A DNA stretch of 64,000 nt, from assembly GCA_029582265.1 (NCBI GenBank), contig CM055819.1:43781048-43845047 (forward strand), given 5' to 3'. The translations under genes were made by a program, and so were the position numbers. This DNA comes from Zoroaster sp. YZ-2022 (lineage: Eukaryota; Echinodermata; Asteroidea; Forcipulatida; Zoroasteridae). Each line of letters opens with the position of its first letter. Positions within the stretch are counted from its first letter, which is position 1. The notes under the pieces were generated by a model, which was given only the letters and a program-made list of their open reading frames with translations, ran no database searches and was not told the origin of the DNA. Positions 12,489-22,739 of this stretch are shown one piece after another.

Positions 12489-13540
12489 TTGTTTTACTAT
12501 GAAACGATGTCCAATTGCAGCCAAAATTGCTGTATTGCCGCACCAATTCTGAAGCTGACCTATGACCAGAAATCTGAGACTTTTTTTGGCCCAAGGCGAA
12601 ATATAAATAATTAAAATGTACATACCTCCTTTGTCAGACACTGGTAGCTGAAGCTGTTTTATGACACTCGGCTGCAAAACAAAGCATATGGTAATTCTAT
12701 TATAGGTTTTCCGGTCAATTTCGGCAAATAAGCGGCCAATTTCACTTTCATACGTTCATTTTAAAGCGATTTTGCCTCTCTATTTGTTACTGTGTTTCGA
12801 ATTAACAATTCCAGCATTCAATTTCATTTTCAGGCTATGTGAATTCATGTGGCATTATATTCAATTTAGCATATACGTTGTTCTTTTTAGTAATGCACAT
12901 TTTTCATCCAATTTAGCAGAGTTAGTTCGAGATTTTCACTAAAATCAATTTCGCCAAATTAAAAAAAATAAATAAAATACAAGAAACAAATGGAAAAAGA
13001 CAACAGAATACGTTTCATATGTTTACTTGAATTCAAACTTTATTTTGCGTTCTTTATTCATGTGCGTTTCTCATACACTGTAAAGAGTGCAACATTCAGA
13101 AAACAAATAATTAAAACTGTTTAATGTTTTTTCCACCCCTTTTTACCCCATTCCATTTGGGTCCCTAAATCCAGAAATACAATCAATTAGGTGAAAGGGT
13201 GTAAATTTTACTTGGGCCGCTCTCACCTGGACATACTGAATCTGGGTTATGTGTAAATAACACAAAAGTGTGCAATATCTTTAATTTACCTGAAATGGAC
13301 TTATAAATTATTTTCTCACAAAAGTATTATTTCAGCAAAAAATGCAACTCACCATGTGAATATCATTGAGAAAAGGGATCATATTATTATGTTATACATG
13401 TATTGAAAAGAAAAGAAAATATTGATTGACATTGATCATGTGTGCATTCATTTACTTCCACAGCCATGACAGCATTCACACCCTTGATGAGGTTCACAAC
13501 ACACAGAGAAACCGGAGACTTTGTTGGCCTTATAGATGAC
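12488..13540. other. Unique AT-rich sequence, no gene seen
   Basis: Sequence beyond the inner end of the left arm. It is not found next to the right-arm microsatellite. Only short frames without splice or family support are present. Confidence 0.6.
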
Positions 13541-13735
13541 ATTTGTAAGACTCGTGATTTGATTTTTATGACTCGTGACTTGATTTGTAAGACTCGTGAT
13601 TCGACTCACTTTTTTGGTGACTCGGACTCGGACTCGAATCACCATGTATAAAGACTCGGACTCGGACTCGGACTTGACCCTTTGGACTCGGACTCGTGAC
13701 TCGGACACGATGTTTGTGACTCGGACTCAACGGCA
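13541..13735 (+). repeat. GGACTC hexamer repeat
   Basis: Imperfect tandem hexamers (GACTCGGACTCGGACTCG and GACTCGTGACT variants). A shorter tract of the same hexamer lies at 18728-18792. In translation both give Ser/Asp or Ser/Glu strings, which I take as an artefact of the repeat. Confidence 0.85.
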
Positions 13736-15338
13736 AAATGCCCATAGCAATATTCATTTTTTTTAAAACAAAATAAAGAATATTCTTGAAACATACTGTT
13801 TAAGTCGTGTTACTTAATTTAAACATTGGAAACAGTTTTGTAAAATACCATGCATCCTATTCCGTTGTAGCATTATAGTGTTTTTTTCTCACTTATGTTC
13901 ATAGCTGTCGCTTAGTTCTTAGTTTTGTCTCCTTGCCGTGATTGCGCAATTATTCGCTCCAATGACTATGTCCTTGCTACGTCCTGGCTGTATCAATATC
14001 TGTCAGAACTGTCGATTTTCATTGAACAATATTTTCCTTATTTTGGCAGTTTGTTAAAAGAAAATACCATGACAAAACGTTATATAGGCCTACATTTAAT
14101 TTTAATTTCTGTGTAATTTTTTATTTTTAAAATTAATGATTTTATTTTTATAAATTACAAATATAGCGCGTCATACACTTTTCAAACATTTCCCAAAATG
14201 TTGGGAAAAGGACGTTATTCTAAGGCATTTTTCCAATGTTCTTTATTTTTGTTAATGCTTTGCTCGTCACTCCAATTGAAGAAATATTCAAACGAAATCA
14301 CACATATTTTTTTAGATGAGCAAAGATTGACTATGTGGAGTATGGTGAATTTTAATATGCCAAGTTTCAGTACGCCATGTACTAACGACCGCGTCGTGGG
14401 ACGCCCTCTCACCGTACTCGTCCTACTCTGTGTGACCATAGTGCAACCCAGCGCGAAGCGGTAGAACGTAATTATACAGTGTACAATATAATGGACACAC
14501 AAATGCAATACAGTAGAGAACATGTACATGTTTTTATCACGCACTTATCTGCACTGCACATTCTCTTGGTTTGGGGATGATATCATAACACTAAAATGGC
14601 TAGGTTTTGATTGAAAATTTCACGATCATCTTCTGAACACTTCGTTTGCCGCTTTACAATAGACCAACAGCTTCCATTCTTCTTCGTTGAAAACGTTTTT
14701 CCGACCGTAAAAGTCACATTTGGAAAGGGAAAATCACAAAACGGCAATGTACATGTATGTGCAAATATGTATACATCACTTATTTAGGATATATGATTAT
14801 AACTTTCATATGAAGCACGATTTTTTAGTCATAAACCGTTTTTGAGGTAGTCTTTTTTTCAGAGAAACCTCAAAGACCAAGCACACATGGAGACATTTCC
14901 GCACCTTACCACCTTTCCCGTGAATATGTGTAGCCACTACATGTTGTGCTCGCACGCGCACATTTACGGCCAGCAGTGATCAAAATAAGTAAAAAATAAA
15001 TCAAAGCAGGAGGGCTATAACAAAGATTAAAATGACATTTCTAAGCATTGATATCTTCATTATTGTAATTGGCATATTTATTGAATTATTGACGTAAATT
15101 TTCCTAGCAAGTGAAAATACCACCGAAATTTGTTCCATGATGCTTACTGAAGGTATATTATTAATATTTATAAATTTTTTGGAAATTATTTTTATGAAAA
15201 GTAGTTAATTATGCAAATTCAGTGTATTCAAATAAATTATGTGATTAAATTTGTAGGCAATCAAAATAAAACATTGTGTGTACAATGCAAGATGACATAT
15301 CAAATTTGTTGTATCAAGCAAGAACCATTGCACACCAC
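13736..15338. other. Unique sequence, no gene seen
   Basis: AT-rich sequence with no recognisable coding exon or repeat. Short frames at 14198-14464 and on its opposite strand overlap and lack family features. Confidence 0.55.
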
Positions 15339-15386
15339 AAGCCTTTAATTGGTAAAACTTGTAGCTTTGCATGGTGAGGATGATAA

Positions 15387-15805
15387 GTAAGACTAATTGC
15401 GGTGACACCATGTGGAATCTCAATTGAGTAGTAATTAGTTCTGAAAAGAACTGGAGGTACAACTCGACGTTTCGATCAGTATGCTCTGATCGCCCTCAGG
15501 AGAATGCCGGACTCTGGAAAATGCTGCTGCTTAAGTAGACTGCTGGAGGATCATCCCCTGAATGAATGCTGGAGGATTAGTTCGTTGAGGCGCGCAGGCG
15601 GGAACTGTTGAGACTAGGATCCTAGGGGTTGCGGGAGAGGAGTGTGTGCTCACTGAACTGAATCAGTTGTTGACAAGCACAGGGGGATGGAGGGTGGTTG
15701 ACTTAGGATATAGGAGATCCCTCAGTCTGGGGTGGGTTATGGACTTCGGATATAGAAGATCCTTCAGTCCGTAGTAGTGGTCGCCAAATGTCGCTGATGT
15801 AGTCT
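15387..15805 (-). repeat. Inverted terminal repeat of Penelope-like element, 5' copy
   Basis: Reverse complement of 16820-17268. It has two copies of a 43-bp subrepeat (GGAGATCCCTCAGTCTGGGG type), whereas the 3' copy has three, so the two copies have diverged in subrepeat number. Confidence 0.9.
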
Positions 15806-15861
15806 CTTCAAGTTGTTTTCAGTTTCAGGGAAAGTTCTACGAGCAGACAGCTGGGACCTCC

Positions 15862-16908
15862 ATGGGATCTCCTTTATCCCCGGTCCTTGCTGATATTTTC
15901 ATGGAAGAGTTTGAAAACTCTTCCCTCAACACCGCCGACCTCCAACCGAAGCTGTGGCTCCGATACGTGGATGACACCTTTGTGATTTGGCCACATGGCA
16001 GAGACACACTCCAGGATTTTCTACAATATCTCAACCAGCAACACCCGAGCATCAAGTTCACCATGGAAACAGAAGAAGACGGCAAGATCGCGTTCCTTGA
16101 TGTTGGCATTTCCAGAAACCCAGACGGCTCCCTACACCACAACGTCTACAGAAAGCCCACGCACACAGATCGGTACCTGAACCAGCGCTCCTTCCATCAC
16201 CGAAGCATCAAGTCATCGGTCAACCGTACCCTCGTACAACGCGCCTACAACATTTGTGACAAGGACAGCCTTCCCAAGGAACTACAGCACATCCGAACCA
16301 CCCTCAAACGCAACGGTTACAACCCCAGCAAGATCAGCACAGCGAAGCCGGTTCCAAACCCCGAAAGCAAGATAAGTAATCTAACCCTCTCTGCTTGTCT
16401 CCCCTATCTAGGTTCGACGTCTCACAAACTACAGCGCATCCTCCGACGAGCAGGCATCGATGTGTTCCACTCAGCCCCCAGCAAACTCCAAGGACTTCTA
16501 CACACCCACAAGGACAAACCGGACCCAAACAACAGAGCGGGAGTCTACCGGATCCCCTGTGAGTGCGGTAAGGTGTACATCGGTGAAACAGGGCGCAACC
16601 TCCCCACCAGATTGAAGGAACACCGAGCACACGGCCGCAGAGGAGATTTCGAGAAGTCCGCTATCGTCAAGCACTCACACATCAAGGACCACCAAATCGA
16701 CTGGCAGGCAGCCCAACTCATCACACCCATCGACACATGGCACCCCAGACGGATCAGAGAGGCCATCGAGATCGTCAAACATGACACTGTGCCACAGGAC
16801 ATCGGCTTCTACATCAGCGACATTTGGCGACCACTACTACGGACTGAAGGATCTTCTATATCCGAAGTCCATAACCCACCCCAGACTGAGGGATCTCCTA
16901 TATCCTAA
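15862..16908 (+). CDS. Penelope-like reverse transcriptase (5'-truncated) with GIY-YIG endonuclease
   Basis: This protein would copy element RNA into DNA and nick the target. The frame is open upstream of the first ATG to about 15820 (QGKFYEQTAGTSMGSPLSP). Visible motifs: GTSMGSPLSPVLADIFMEEF at the start, the catalytic YVDDTF about 34 residues in, the FLDV strand with an RKPTHTDRYL motif downstream, and near residues 226-260 the GIY-YIG nuclease signature GVYRIPC then GKVYIGETGR and RLKEHR. The last residues run into the terminal repeat and end in the short repeated RTEGSSIS/QTEGSPIS motifs. Full Penelope proteins have several hundred more N-terminal residues including the first reverse-transcriptase blocks, which are absent here. 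Confidence 0.9.
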   Translation: MGSPLSPVLADIFMEEFENSSLNTADLQPKLWLRYVDDTFVIWPHGRDTLQDFLQYLNQQHPSIKFTMETEEDGKIAFLDVGISRNPDGSLHHNVYRKPTHTDRYLNQRSFHHRSIKSSVNRTLVQRAYNICDKDSLPKELQHIRTTLKRNGYNPSKISTAKPVPNPESKISNLTLSACLPYLGSTSHKLQRILRRAGIDVFHSAPSKLQGLLHTHKDKPDPNNRAGVYRIPCECGKVYIGETGRNLPTRLKEHRAHGRRGDFEKSAIVKHSHIKDHQIDWQAAQLITPIDTWHPRRIREAIEIVKHDTVPQDIGFYISDIWRPLLRTEGSSISEVHNPPQTEGSPIS

Positions 16909-17268
16909 GTCCATAACCCACCCCAGACTGAGGGATCTCCTTTATCCTAAGTCAACCACCCTCCATCCCCCTGTGTTTGTCAACAACTGATTCCGTTCAG
17001 TGAGCACACACTCCTCTCCCGCAACCCCTAGGATCCTAGTCTCAACATTTCCCGCCTGCGCGCCTCAACGAACTAATCCTCCAGCATTCATTCAGGGGAT
17101 GATCCTCCAGCAGTCTACTTAAGCAGCAGCATTTTCCACAGTCCGGCATTCTCCTGAGGACGATCAGAGCATACTGATCGAAACGTCGAGTTGTACCTCC
17201 AGTTCTTTTCAGAACTAATTACTACTCAATTGAGATTCCACATGGTGTCACCGCAATTAGTCTTACTT
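16820..17268 (+). repeat. Terminal repeat of Penelope-like element, 3' copy
   Basis: Forward-orientation terminal repeat. It begins inside the end of the coding frame, carries three 43-bp subrepeats (CCATAACCCACCCCAGACTG), and ends with GGTGTCACCGCAATTAGTCT and then CTTACTT at the target duplication. Confidence 0.9.
17154..17190 (+). other. Hammerhead-like hairpin in Penelope terminal repeat
   Basis: CTGAGGA (17154-17160) is followed by a perfect 7-bp hairpin CGATCAG/CTGATCG with loop AGCATA, then AAACGTCGAG. The order CTGANGA, stem II, GAAA matches the hammerhead ribozyme core, and Penelope-like terminal repeats are known to carry such ribozymes. I cannot place a convincing stem I, stem III and cleavage site, so activity is unproven. 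The inverted 5' copy (15462-15502) has CTGAGGG, which breaks the last core position. Confidence 0.45.
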
Positions 17269-17280
17269 AAGCCTTTAATT

Positions 17281-18129
17281 CTTCAATTATGTAAATTCTA
17301 TACTTATTAATTATGCAAATTAATTATGCAAATTATTCTTTTTTAATATAAAATAAACACTTACTTGCACATGGTCAGTAATGTAGCAAAGAAAAATGTC
17401 ATCAATTTTTGAAACTACTGTTACGTTAACACATTTAATTCACTTTTTAATTTTGAAACATTTTTAAGGAATAAATTAATTATGCAAATGTGATTATAAA
17501 ACTAGCTAAGATAGGTAGCATCTTGTTGGATTATCCATACTTGAATTAGTTTAGCAAAATTTGGTCCCTTCAGACATATTTTCTCCTTTTGTTGACAAAT
17601 AAGAGCTTAAATTTACCTAATTAACTAATTATGTTATGCAAATTTGTTATTTTTAAATTATTTATTTGTATTTTAATCACACATGTAGGAATTCCCAAAG
17701 TCTGACACAAGTAGTGTTTCATTAAGAAACGTTATCATGTACAACAGATATATCCACATGTTACATTTTGGTACAAAGCAGAAAATAAAGAAAAACATAA
17801 GATGACATTTGACCTCGTGTCTATTATTTACCCTTACTTTGCAAAATATAATTGGTTGTAACTCTTGATTGGAATGTCCGATCTGAAAAAAAATTCAAAA
17901 ATATTTCTTCTAATGAATGAACACCAATGATTTCAAAAAGTCTATGGTTTCTGGTTATCAGTCATTGTTTTTTGCCAACAGGGAAATACATGATACATTG
18001 TATACGCTTTGACCAAAATTCCCATATACAAAGTATAGTGGCTAAGAGAGGCCTCACAAGTCGGGCAAACATTCATGCCCCTATAATGTGAAAGGTCGTA
18101 TAAAGCACATTGGACATCGTTTTATAGCA
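17281..18129. other. Unique AT-rich sequence, no gene seen
   Basis: AT-rich, with recurring TTAATTATGCAAAT words near 17290-17650. No coding exon was recognised. Confidence 0.55.
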
Positions 18130-18425
18130 AAGATTAGAGCAGGCTAATCGAAACGTTGAGAATAACCCGTGAAGTCCCCATGGTTCTCCCTGAACCATAT
18201 TAACCTGTGAAGTCCCCATGGTTCTCCCTGAACCATATTTTTCACTTAGCGACAGTAGAGAAAAACGAGTTGCCCGAAATTGGTTCTCCCTTGAACCTTT
18301 CTCACTTAACGAAGGTTGAGATACGAGTTGTGCGATACGGTTCTTTTCAGAACCTGTACCTCAGCTTCACGTTAGTTGAGATAAACACATGGTGTTACCG
18401 CAAACCGAAACGATATCGATATTCC
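18130..18425 (+). repeat. Terminal remnant of another Penelope-like family
   Basis: AAAGATTAGAGCAGGCTAAT then CGAAACGTTGAG gives the same hairpin-plus-GAAACGTYGAG design as the element at 15.4-17.3 kb. It is followed by a duplicated block (CCCATGGTTCTCCCTGAACC at 18178 and 18214) and by TTCTTTTCAGAACCTGTACC and CATGGTGTTACCGCAA, which match the terminal repeat of that element in order. No coding part remains. Confidence 0.75.
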
Positions 18426-18727
18426 ACAATGCAAAGCCTCAAAACTTATATAAAAATAATAAAAAATAAATACAATTAAAAATGCCGACGCACGGGCCTT
18501 AATTTAAAATAAAATTTAGAATGAACGGACCTTTGTACACTTCAGTGTTCTGGCTTCCCTTTTATTTAATAATATGACATCTTGTGTGTAAATCAAATAA
18601 TGTTGATTTTGGAAATAAATCTTTGGTTGAGTCAAATTGATGAGATATTACAGGTAGCCCATATGTCGAGTATTTTTTCACTTAACTTTGAACCTTGACA
18701 TTATTTTTTCGTTTGAATTTTTTAAAG

Positions 18728-18792
18728 TGACTCGTGACTCGGACTCAGACTCGATCAACATTACTCGGGATTCGGACTCGGACTCGACACTG
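18728..18792 (+). repeat. GGACTC hexamer repeat, short tract
   Basis: Second, shorter tract of the hexamer found at 13541-13735. Confidence 0.75.
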
Positions 18793-19228
18793 GGGACTTG
18801 GACCAACCAATAACAACAAATATAACATAAAATCTCCTTAAAAGGTCTATATATATATTGATTGTTATTGGGTATCTTAAGTATCAACTCTCACCGATAC
18901 ATCTACTAGTCCGACAGTGCTGATCATATTGAGCAACTCGCCAAACCATAACAAAATAAAATTGCCTCGCTCCGATACAGTTCTATTGATATTGGGAAAT
19001 GCCTCCAGTTTTCCTATTTGCTCAACCAAGCGATGTATGACGTAGATGGAAAAGCTTTACCCAGTTGCCTTAGTAACAATACAATAAAGTTCCTTGTATC
19101 ACATCGTAGTAGTAGTGTAATTTTATTTGAGAATTCAGTTAAAACCTAATTTCGCTGTTTTCATTTTTGGCCCTGAAATACTGCTCCAAAGAATGGACAA
19201 ACATTAAAAAACGAAGTTATCGGTTTAC

Positions 19229-19363
19229 CTTCTCCGGTCCGTAATAATATGTGTCCTTCTTCTCAGCGAGGGCCAGCGAGAACTGCGACGGTGAAGCCCC
19301 GTTCAGCTCACACAGCTTGTCCCGGTCCGAGTGGTCATGGAAATCCCCGTCAAGTTGCGGCAT
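19229..19363 (-). CDS. Likely first coding exon of an unrecognised gene
   Basis: The minus strand reads 45 codons from an ATG at 19363 to a GTAAAC donor (19228-19227), ending exactly in phase 0. The peptide begins MPQLDGDFHDHSDRDKLCEL and ends with KKDTYYYGPEK, an ordinary, non-repetitive composition with GC-rich codons unlike the surrounding AT-rich DNA. An overlapping frame (19486-19303) begins with a signal-peptide-like MFRLLCLVFIHCLSAEAASS and has a stop in the same exon, so the true start could be further upstream with a frame difference. Following exons would lie to the left (below 19228), but I could not identify them. I do not recognise the family. Confidence 0.45.
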
Positions 19364-19869
19364 CCGTGCCCCTGCAGGAACATGTTGGCTATGCCACTGA
19401 AATACAGGTTATGGGAGATACGAACGGTCGCGTTTTCACATGAGCTGGCGGCCTCAGCCGACAGGCAATGAATGAACACCAAACAGAGAAGACGAAACAT
19501 CTCTTTTTGTGGTGAATGATCTTGAACTTGAATATCACAGTTTGTTGCAAATGCTGCTGTTGATGAAACTAAAGTTTCTAATAAAGCCACAGGTGATGAT
19601 GTGAGATGATGAGGATGATTACGACGACAAAAACAATCAATTATGACAGTATTTCTTTAGACAAGTTCTTTTTTATTGGAAAGAAAATTGCGCCATATTA
19701 CACCGTCCCCCAGCAAACGCGTCTCGAATCGTCTTGACGTCTACTCTCAGTGTATAACGCAGCCATTATTATCACGTGCCCATCGATCCATCCACCCGCA
19801 AAACATACCGATAGAGGGCGGTATCGCTCATTCTTAATATTTTACTATAATTATTATGGTAGCCATAAT

Positions 19870-20000
19870 AAGATCTGACGTCACGCTTCGAGACTCGTGT
19901 ATGACGCCAGATACCGGCCTCTCAGTTTCATTGAAATTCAACTTTGACCTTGGTTGGTAGCTAGCGCGGGAGTCTATATAGAACCGTGACGTCAGATCTT
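19870..20000. repeat. MITE-like 131-bp element with perfect 16-bp inverted repeats
   Basis: AAGATCTGACGTCACG (19870-19885) and its exact reverse complement (19985-20000) bracket 99 bp. Each arm contains the cAMP-response-element core TGACGTCA. No clear target duplication is seen, so the transposon reading is inference. Confidence 0.6.
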
Positions 20001-20167
20001 CTAAGGCACAATGTATCCAATGAAATCCCTTGAATGATACGCCAGGAACCTGCCTCTGTCCTTGATAGGATAAAGACGGGACTAGTATATAACTAGAGGG
20101 TAATAAACATCAAATACCCAATTCTGCCCTCCTTGTCACTCTGGATGTTTCCTCCTTATATACTAAC

Positions 20168-20745
20168 ATCCCCATGGCGAAGGCATAAATGCATGTGCCA
20201 ATGCTCTCAGATCCAACAACCAAACCAAACCTTCTGTGAGACACCTCACAGATCTTATCCGACATAATTATACCATGGAGGAAGAAAACATAATTTTCTT
20301 CCTCCATGATTATACTGACTAAAAACAATTTCACGTTCCTTGACAGAAACTTTATCCAGGTACAAGGTACAGCAATGTGCACTAAGATGGCACCGTCATA
20401 CACTAATCTGTTTATGTCTGACCTTGAAGACAGATTGCTATCTTCTTCCCCCCACCGTCCTCTAGTATGGTGGAGATTTATTGACGATATTTTCTCCATC
20501 TGGTGTGGTGGCCAAGATAGCCTAGATGAATTCATCAACTACATGCCACCATCAAGTTTAATGCTAACTGCTCTCCCAATAGCGTGAACTTCCTAGACGT
20601 CACCATCAACAAATCCCCCAGGGCATCTCGACTGATGTCTATTGTAAACCCACTGACACTCATCAATACCTCCTTTCTGACAGCTGCCACCCCAAGCACT
20701 GCAAAGAGGCCATTGCCTACAGTCAAGCCCTCCGTATAAGACGTA
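20168..20745 (+). pseudogene. Broken Penelope-like reverse transcriptase fragment
   Basis: The frame at 20306-20587 encodes FIQVQGTAMCTKMAPSYTNL, then WWRFIDDIFSIW (catalytic FIDD) and DSLDEFINYM, the palm region of a Penelope-like reverse transcriptase. The frame is then lost. NSVNFLDVTINKSP and DVYCKPTDTHQYLLSDSCHP continue in other frames at 20578-20745, showing at least two frameshifts. Upstream at 20200-20260 RSNNQTKPSVRHLTDLIRHN looks like the preceding part of the same protein, interrupted by a palindrome. It is not functional. It belongs to a different subfamily from the element at 15.4-17.3 kb. Confidence 0.85.
20274..20308. repeat. Perfect 15-bp palindrome inside reverse-transcriptase remnant
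   Basis: CATGGAGGAAGAAAA (20274-20288) and its reverse complement (20294-20308) flank a 5-nt loop. It falls where the coding continuity of the Penelope-like remnant breaks, suggesting a foldback duplication. Confidence 0.8.
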
Positions 20746-20965
20746 TATGTTCCACTGGGGGCCCCAGAGGGACTGTCATCTGGGGTCTCGTCGTCTGTGG
20801 AGGGCTCGACGTGAAATAATTCACGGAGTCATAGTCTGCGGTTGAAGTGGGCTATGTCCTGATGGAGTGAGAGTTTATTATGCTCCTTGTTTGTGGGGCA
20901 AAACGTAAGACCCCTTGAGAGCAAAATCCCACAGGCTCCAAAAAGAGCCTTTGTTGCGATACGCT
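20745..20965 (-). pseudogene. Penelope-like reverse transcriptase N-terminal fragment, opposite orientation
   Basis: Read on the minus strand this gives GACGILLSRGLTFCPTNKEH, then SLHQDIAHFNRRL, an in-frame stop, and LRELFHVEPSTDDETPDDSP. From family knowledge the LSRGLxFCPT and FxRRLRL motifs mark the start of Penelope-like reverse transcriptases. It abuts the plus-strand fragment head to head, so the two pieces do not form one element in the present order. The stop and truncation make it dead. Confidence 0.75.
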
Positions 20966-21089
20966 TCAATCCCGTGGGCTTCGAAAGGTTCCGGGAATAG
21001 TTACGTGCTTCACTCCCAAGGCGAATTAAGTCACCAGCTGAAAAAGCTTTAGAGCGTTATTTTGTTTGGCGCCCTCTATTGACAGGAAT

Positions 21090-21589
21090 NNNNNNNNNNN
21101 NNNNNNNNNNNNNNNNNNNNNNNNNNNNNNNNNNNNNNNNNNNNNNNNNNNNNNNNNNNNNNNNNNNNNNNNNNNNNNNNNNNNNNNNNNNNNNNNNNNN
21201 NNNNNNNNNNNNNNNNNNNNNNNNNNNNNNNNNNNNNNNNNNNNNNNNNNNNNNNNNNNNNNNNNNNNNNNNNNNNNNNNNNNNNNNNNNNNNNNNNNNN
21301 NNNNNNNNNNNNNNNNNNNNNNNNNNNNNNNNNNNNNNNNNNNNNNNNNNNNNNNNNNNNNNNNNNNNNNNNNNNNNNNNNNNNNNNNNNNNNNNNNNNN
21401 NNNNNNNNNNNNNNNNNNNNNNNNNNNNNNNNNNNNNNNNNNNNNNNNNNNNNNNNNNNNNNNNNNNNNNNNNNNNNNNNNNNNNNNNNNNNNNNNNNNN
21501 NNNNNNNNNNNNNNNNNNNNNNNNNNNNNNNNNNNNNNNNNNNNNNNNNNNNNNNNNNNNNNNNNNNNNNNNNNNNNNNNNNNNNNNNN
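21090..21589. other. Assembly gap, 500 N
   Basis: Exactly 500 undetermined bases, a conventional placeholder length, so the true distance and orientation of the flanking contigs are unknown. Sequence order across this point is an assembly inference. Confidence 0.99.
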
Positions 21590-21925
21590 TTTCCCAATAT
21601 GAAACTCATCTTATGAACATAGACTAGATTTCCAAAAAATAGCATATTCCATGCTCACTCTACATCCAATTACTTTCATTCCATTTTTGTGAAATGCACG
21701 TTAGTAGCATATTCAGGAAATTATTTCAAGTAAGTACAAAATATTCACCTCAGTACCCATATAGATCTTTTCCCAAAAATTACTCACTATGAAACAAATA
21801 CAATATATACAACTAGACTTTAGGGAATTTGTTTGTCCTTTGGACGAACACAGAGCTATTACGAGCTAATGCGTCTGTTTTGTTTACGTTAATAATGACC
21901 TTGACCTGTAGATTGGAAGTAGGCC

Positions 21926-22249
21926 ATGAACTTTGGTTTTGTATTTGACCTCATGAACGACGATTTCATAAATAACGAAACCATATCCAAATGTCACAAC
22001 ATCACATTGCTTGTATCCTATAATAAATGGATACAAATAAAGAGGATTTTGTGTTTGATCTTCCTGTGTTTGGACCGGAAGGAAAGGTCAAAGAGTGAGG
22101 TCATGTTTAATGAACGAAATGTTACAGAGGTTGTAGCTACAAGACAGACGGCAACTTCGGATTATGAACTTATGACGTCTAGTTCAGAAAGATATGAAAA
22201 CACGTTAGCTGAATCGCAACCCTTTGTGCAATTTGCCGTGCTGGTGTAA
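21926..22249 (+). other. Open frame of 107 codons, unrecognised
   Basis: Its C-terminal half (SEVMFNERNVTEVVATRQTA, then SDYELMTSSSERYENTLAES) has a normal composition reminiscent of a cytoplasmic tail with tyrosines, but no domain is recognisable and the first half is AT-driven. It could be a terminal exon fragment. A small hairpin TTGTATCC/GGATACAA lies within it (22011-22036). Confidence 0.25.
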
Positions 22250-22739
22250 GCATATAGCTAATGTGAGGAGACAGTTGATCCAAAGTTGACAATTGGATGG
22301 TTTTGGGAAGTAAAGTTGTGGTAAAGGAGTGAGACACAAATGTTTTAAAAAGTAGAGACTCTTTATTCGCAAATATATGAAGCTGTTTTTAAAGAACTTA
22401 CAAAATAAATAATAAATACATACTACATAAGTTGAGGTTGGTGTTTAAAGAAAGGATAGACAAAGTGTGCATGGGTAGTGAACTCATTGTACAGTAACCT
22501 TCAAATTACATTGCGGTTGTGACTTCTGTATAAGTTTGTAAAGGCCATCTTAACAAGGTAAGAGTTTGTTCCTTGTGAAATATGCGCACTATTGTGTTTC
22601 TTGTATGTAACTAACAGGTCGTCGTAACTTAGCTAATTAAGTTATTGTTTAAAAAGGTGGCCTTATCGTCACGATCAACAGGGCATGGAATCAAAGTTCA
22701 AGTTCTAGTTTAACCAGTGACTGAAAATAGTACTACTCC

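Larger units (their letters stand above)
15351..17268 (+). mobile_element. Penelope-like retroelement with inverted terminal repeats
   Basis: The element is flanked by a perfect 12-bp direct repeat AAGCCTTTAATT (15339-15350 and 17269-17280), the apparent target-site duplication. It starts with a short tail (TTTGCATGGTGAGGATGAT), then a terminal repeat in inverted orientation (15387 to about 15805), an open frame for the reverse transcriptase C-terminal part plus GIY-YIG nuclease, and the same terminal repeat in forward orientation (about 16820-17268). From family knowledge, inverted partial LTR copies and 5' truncation are typical of Penelope-like elements. The N-terminal reverse-transcriptase part is missing, so the copy is not autonomous. 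Confidence 0.93.

Noticed and set aside
21066..21645. Open frames across the gap
   Set aside because: They consist of undetermined bases.
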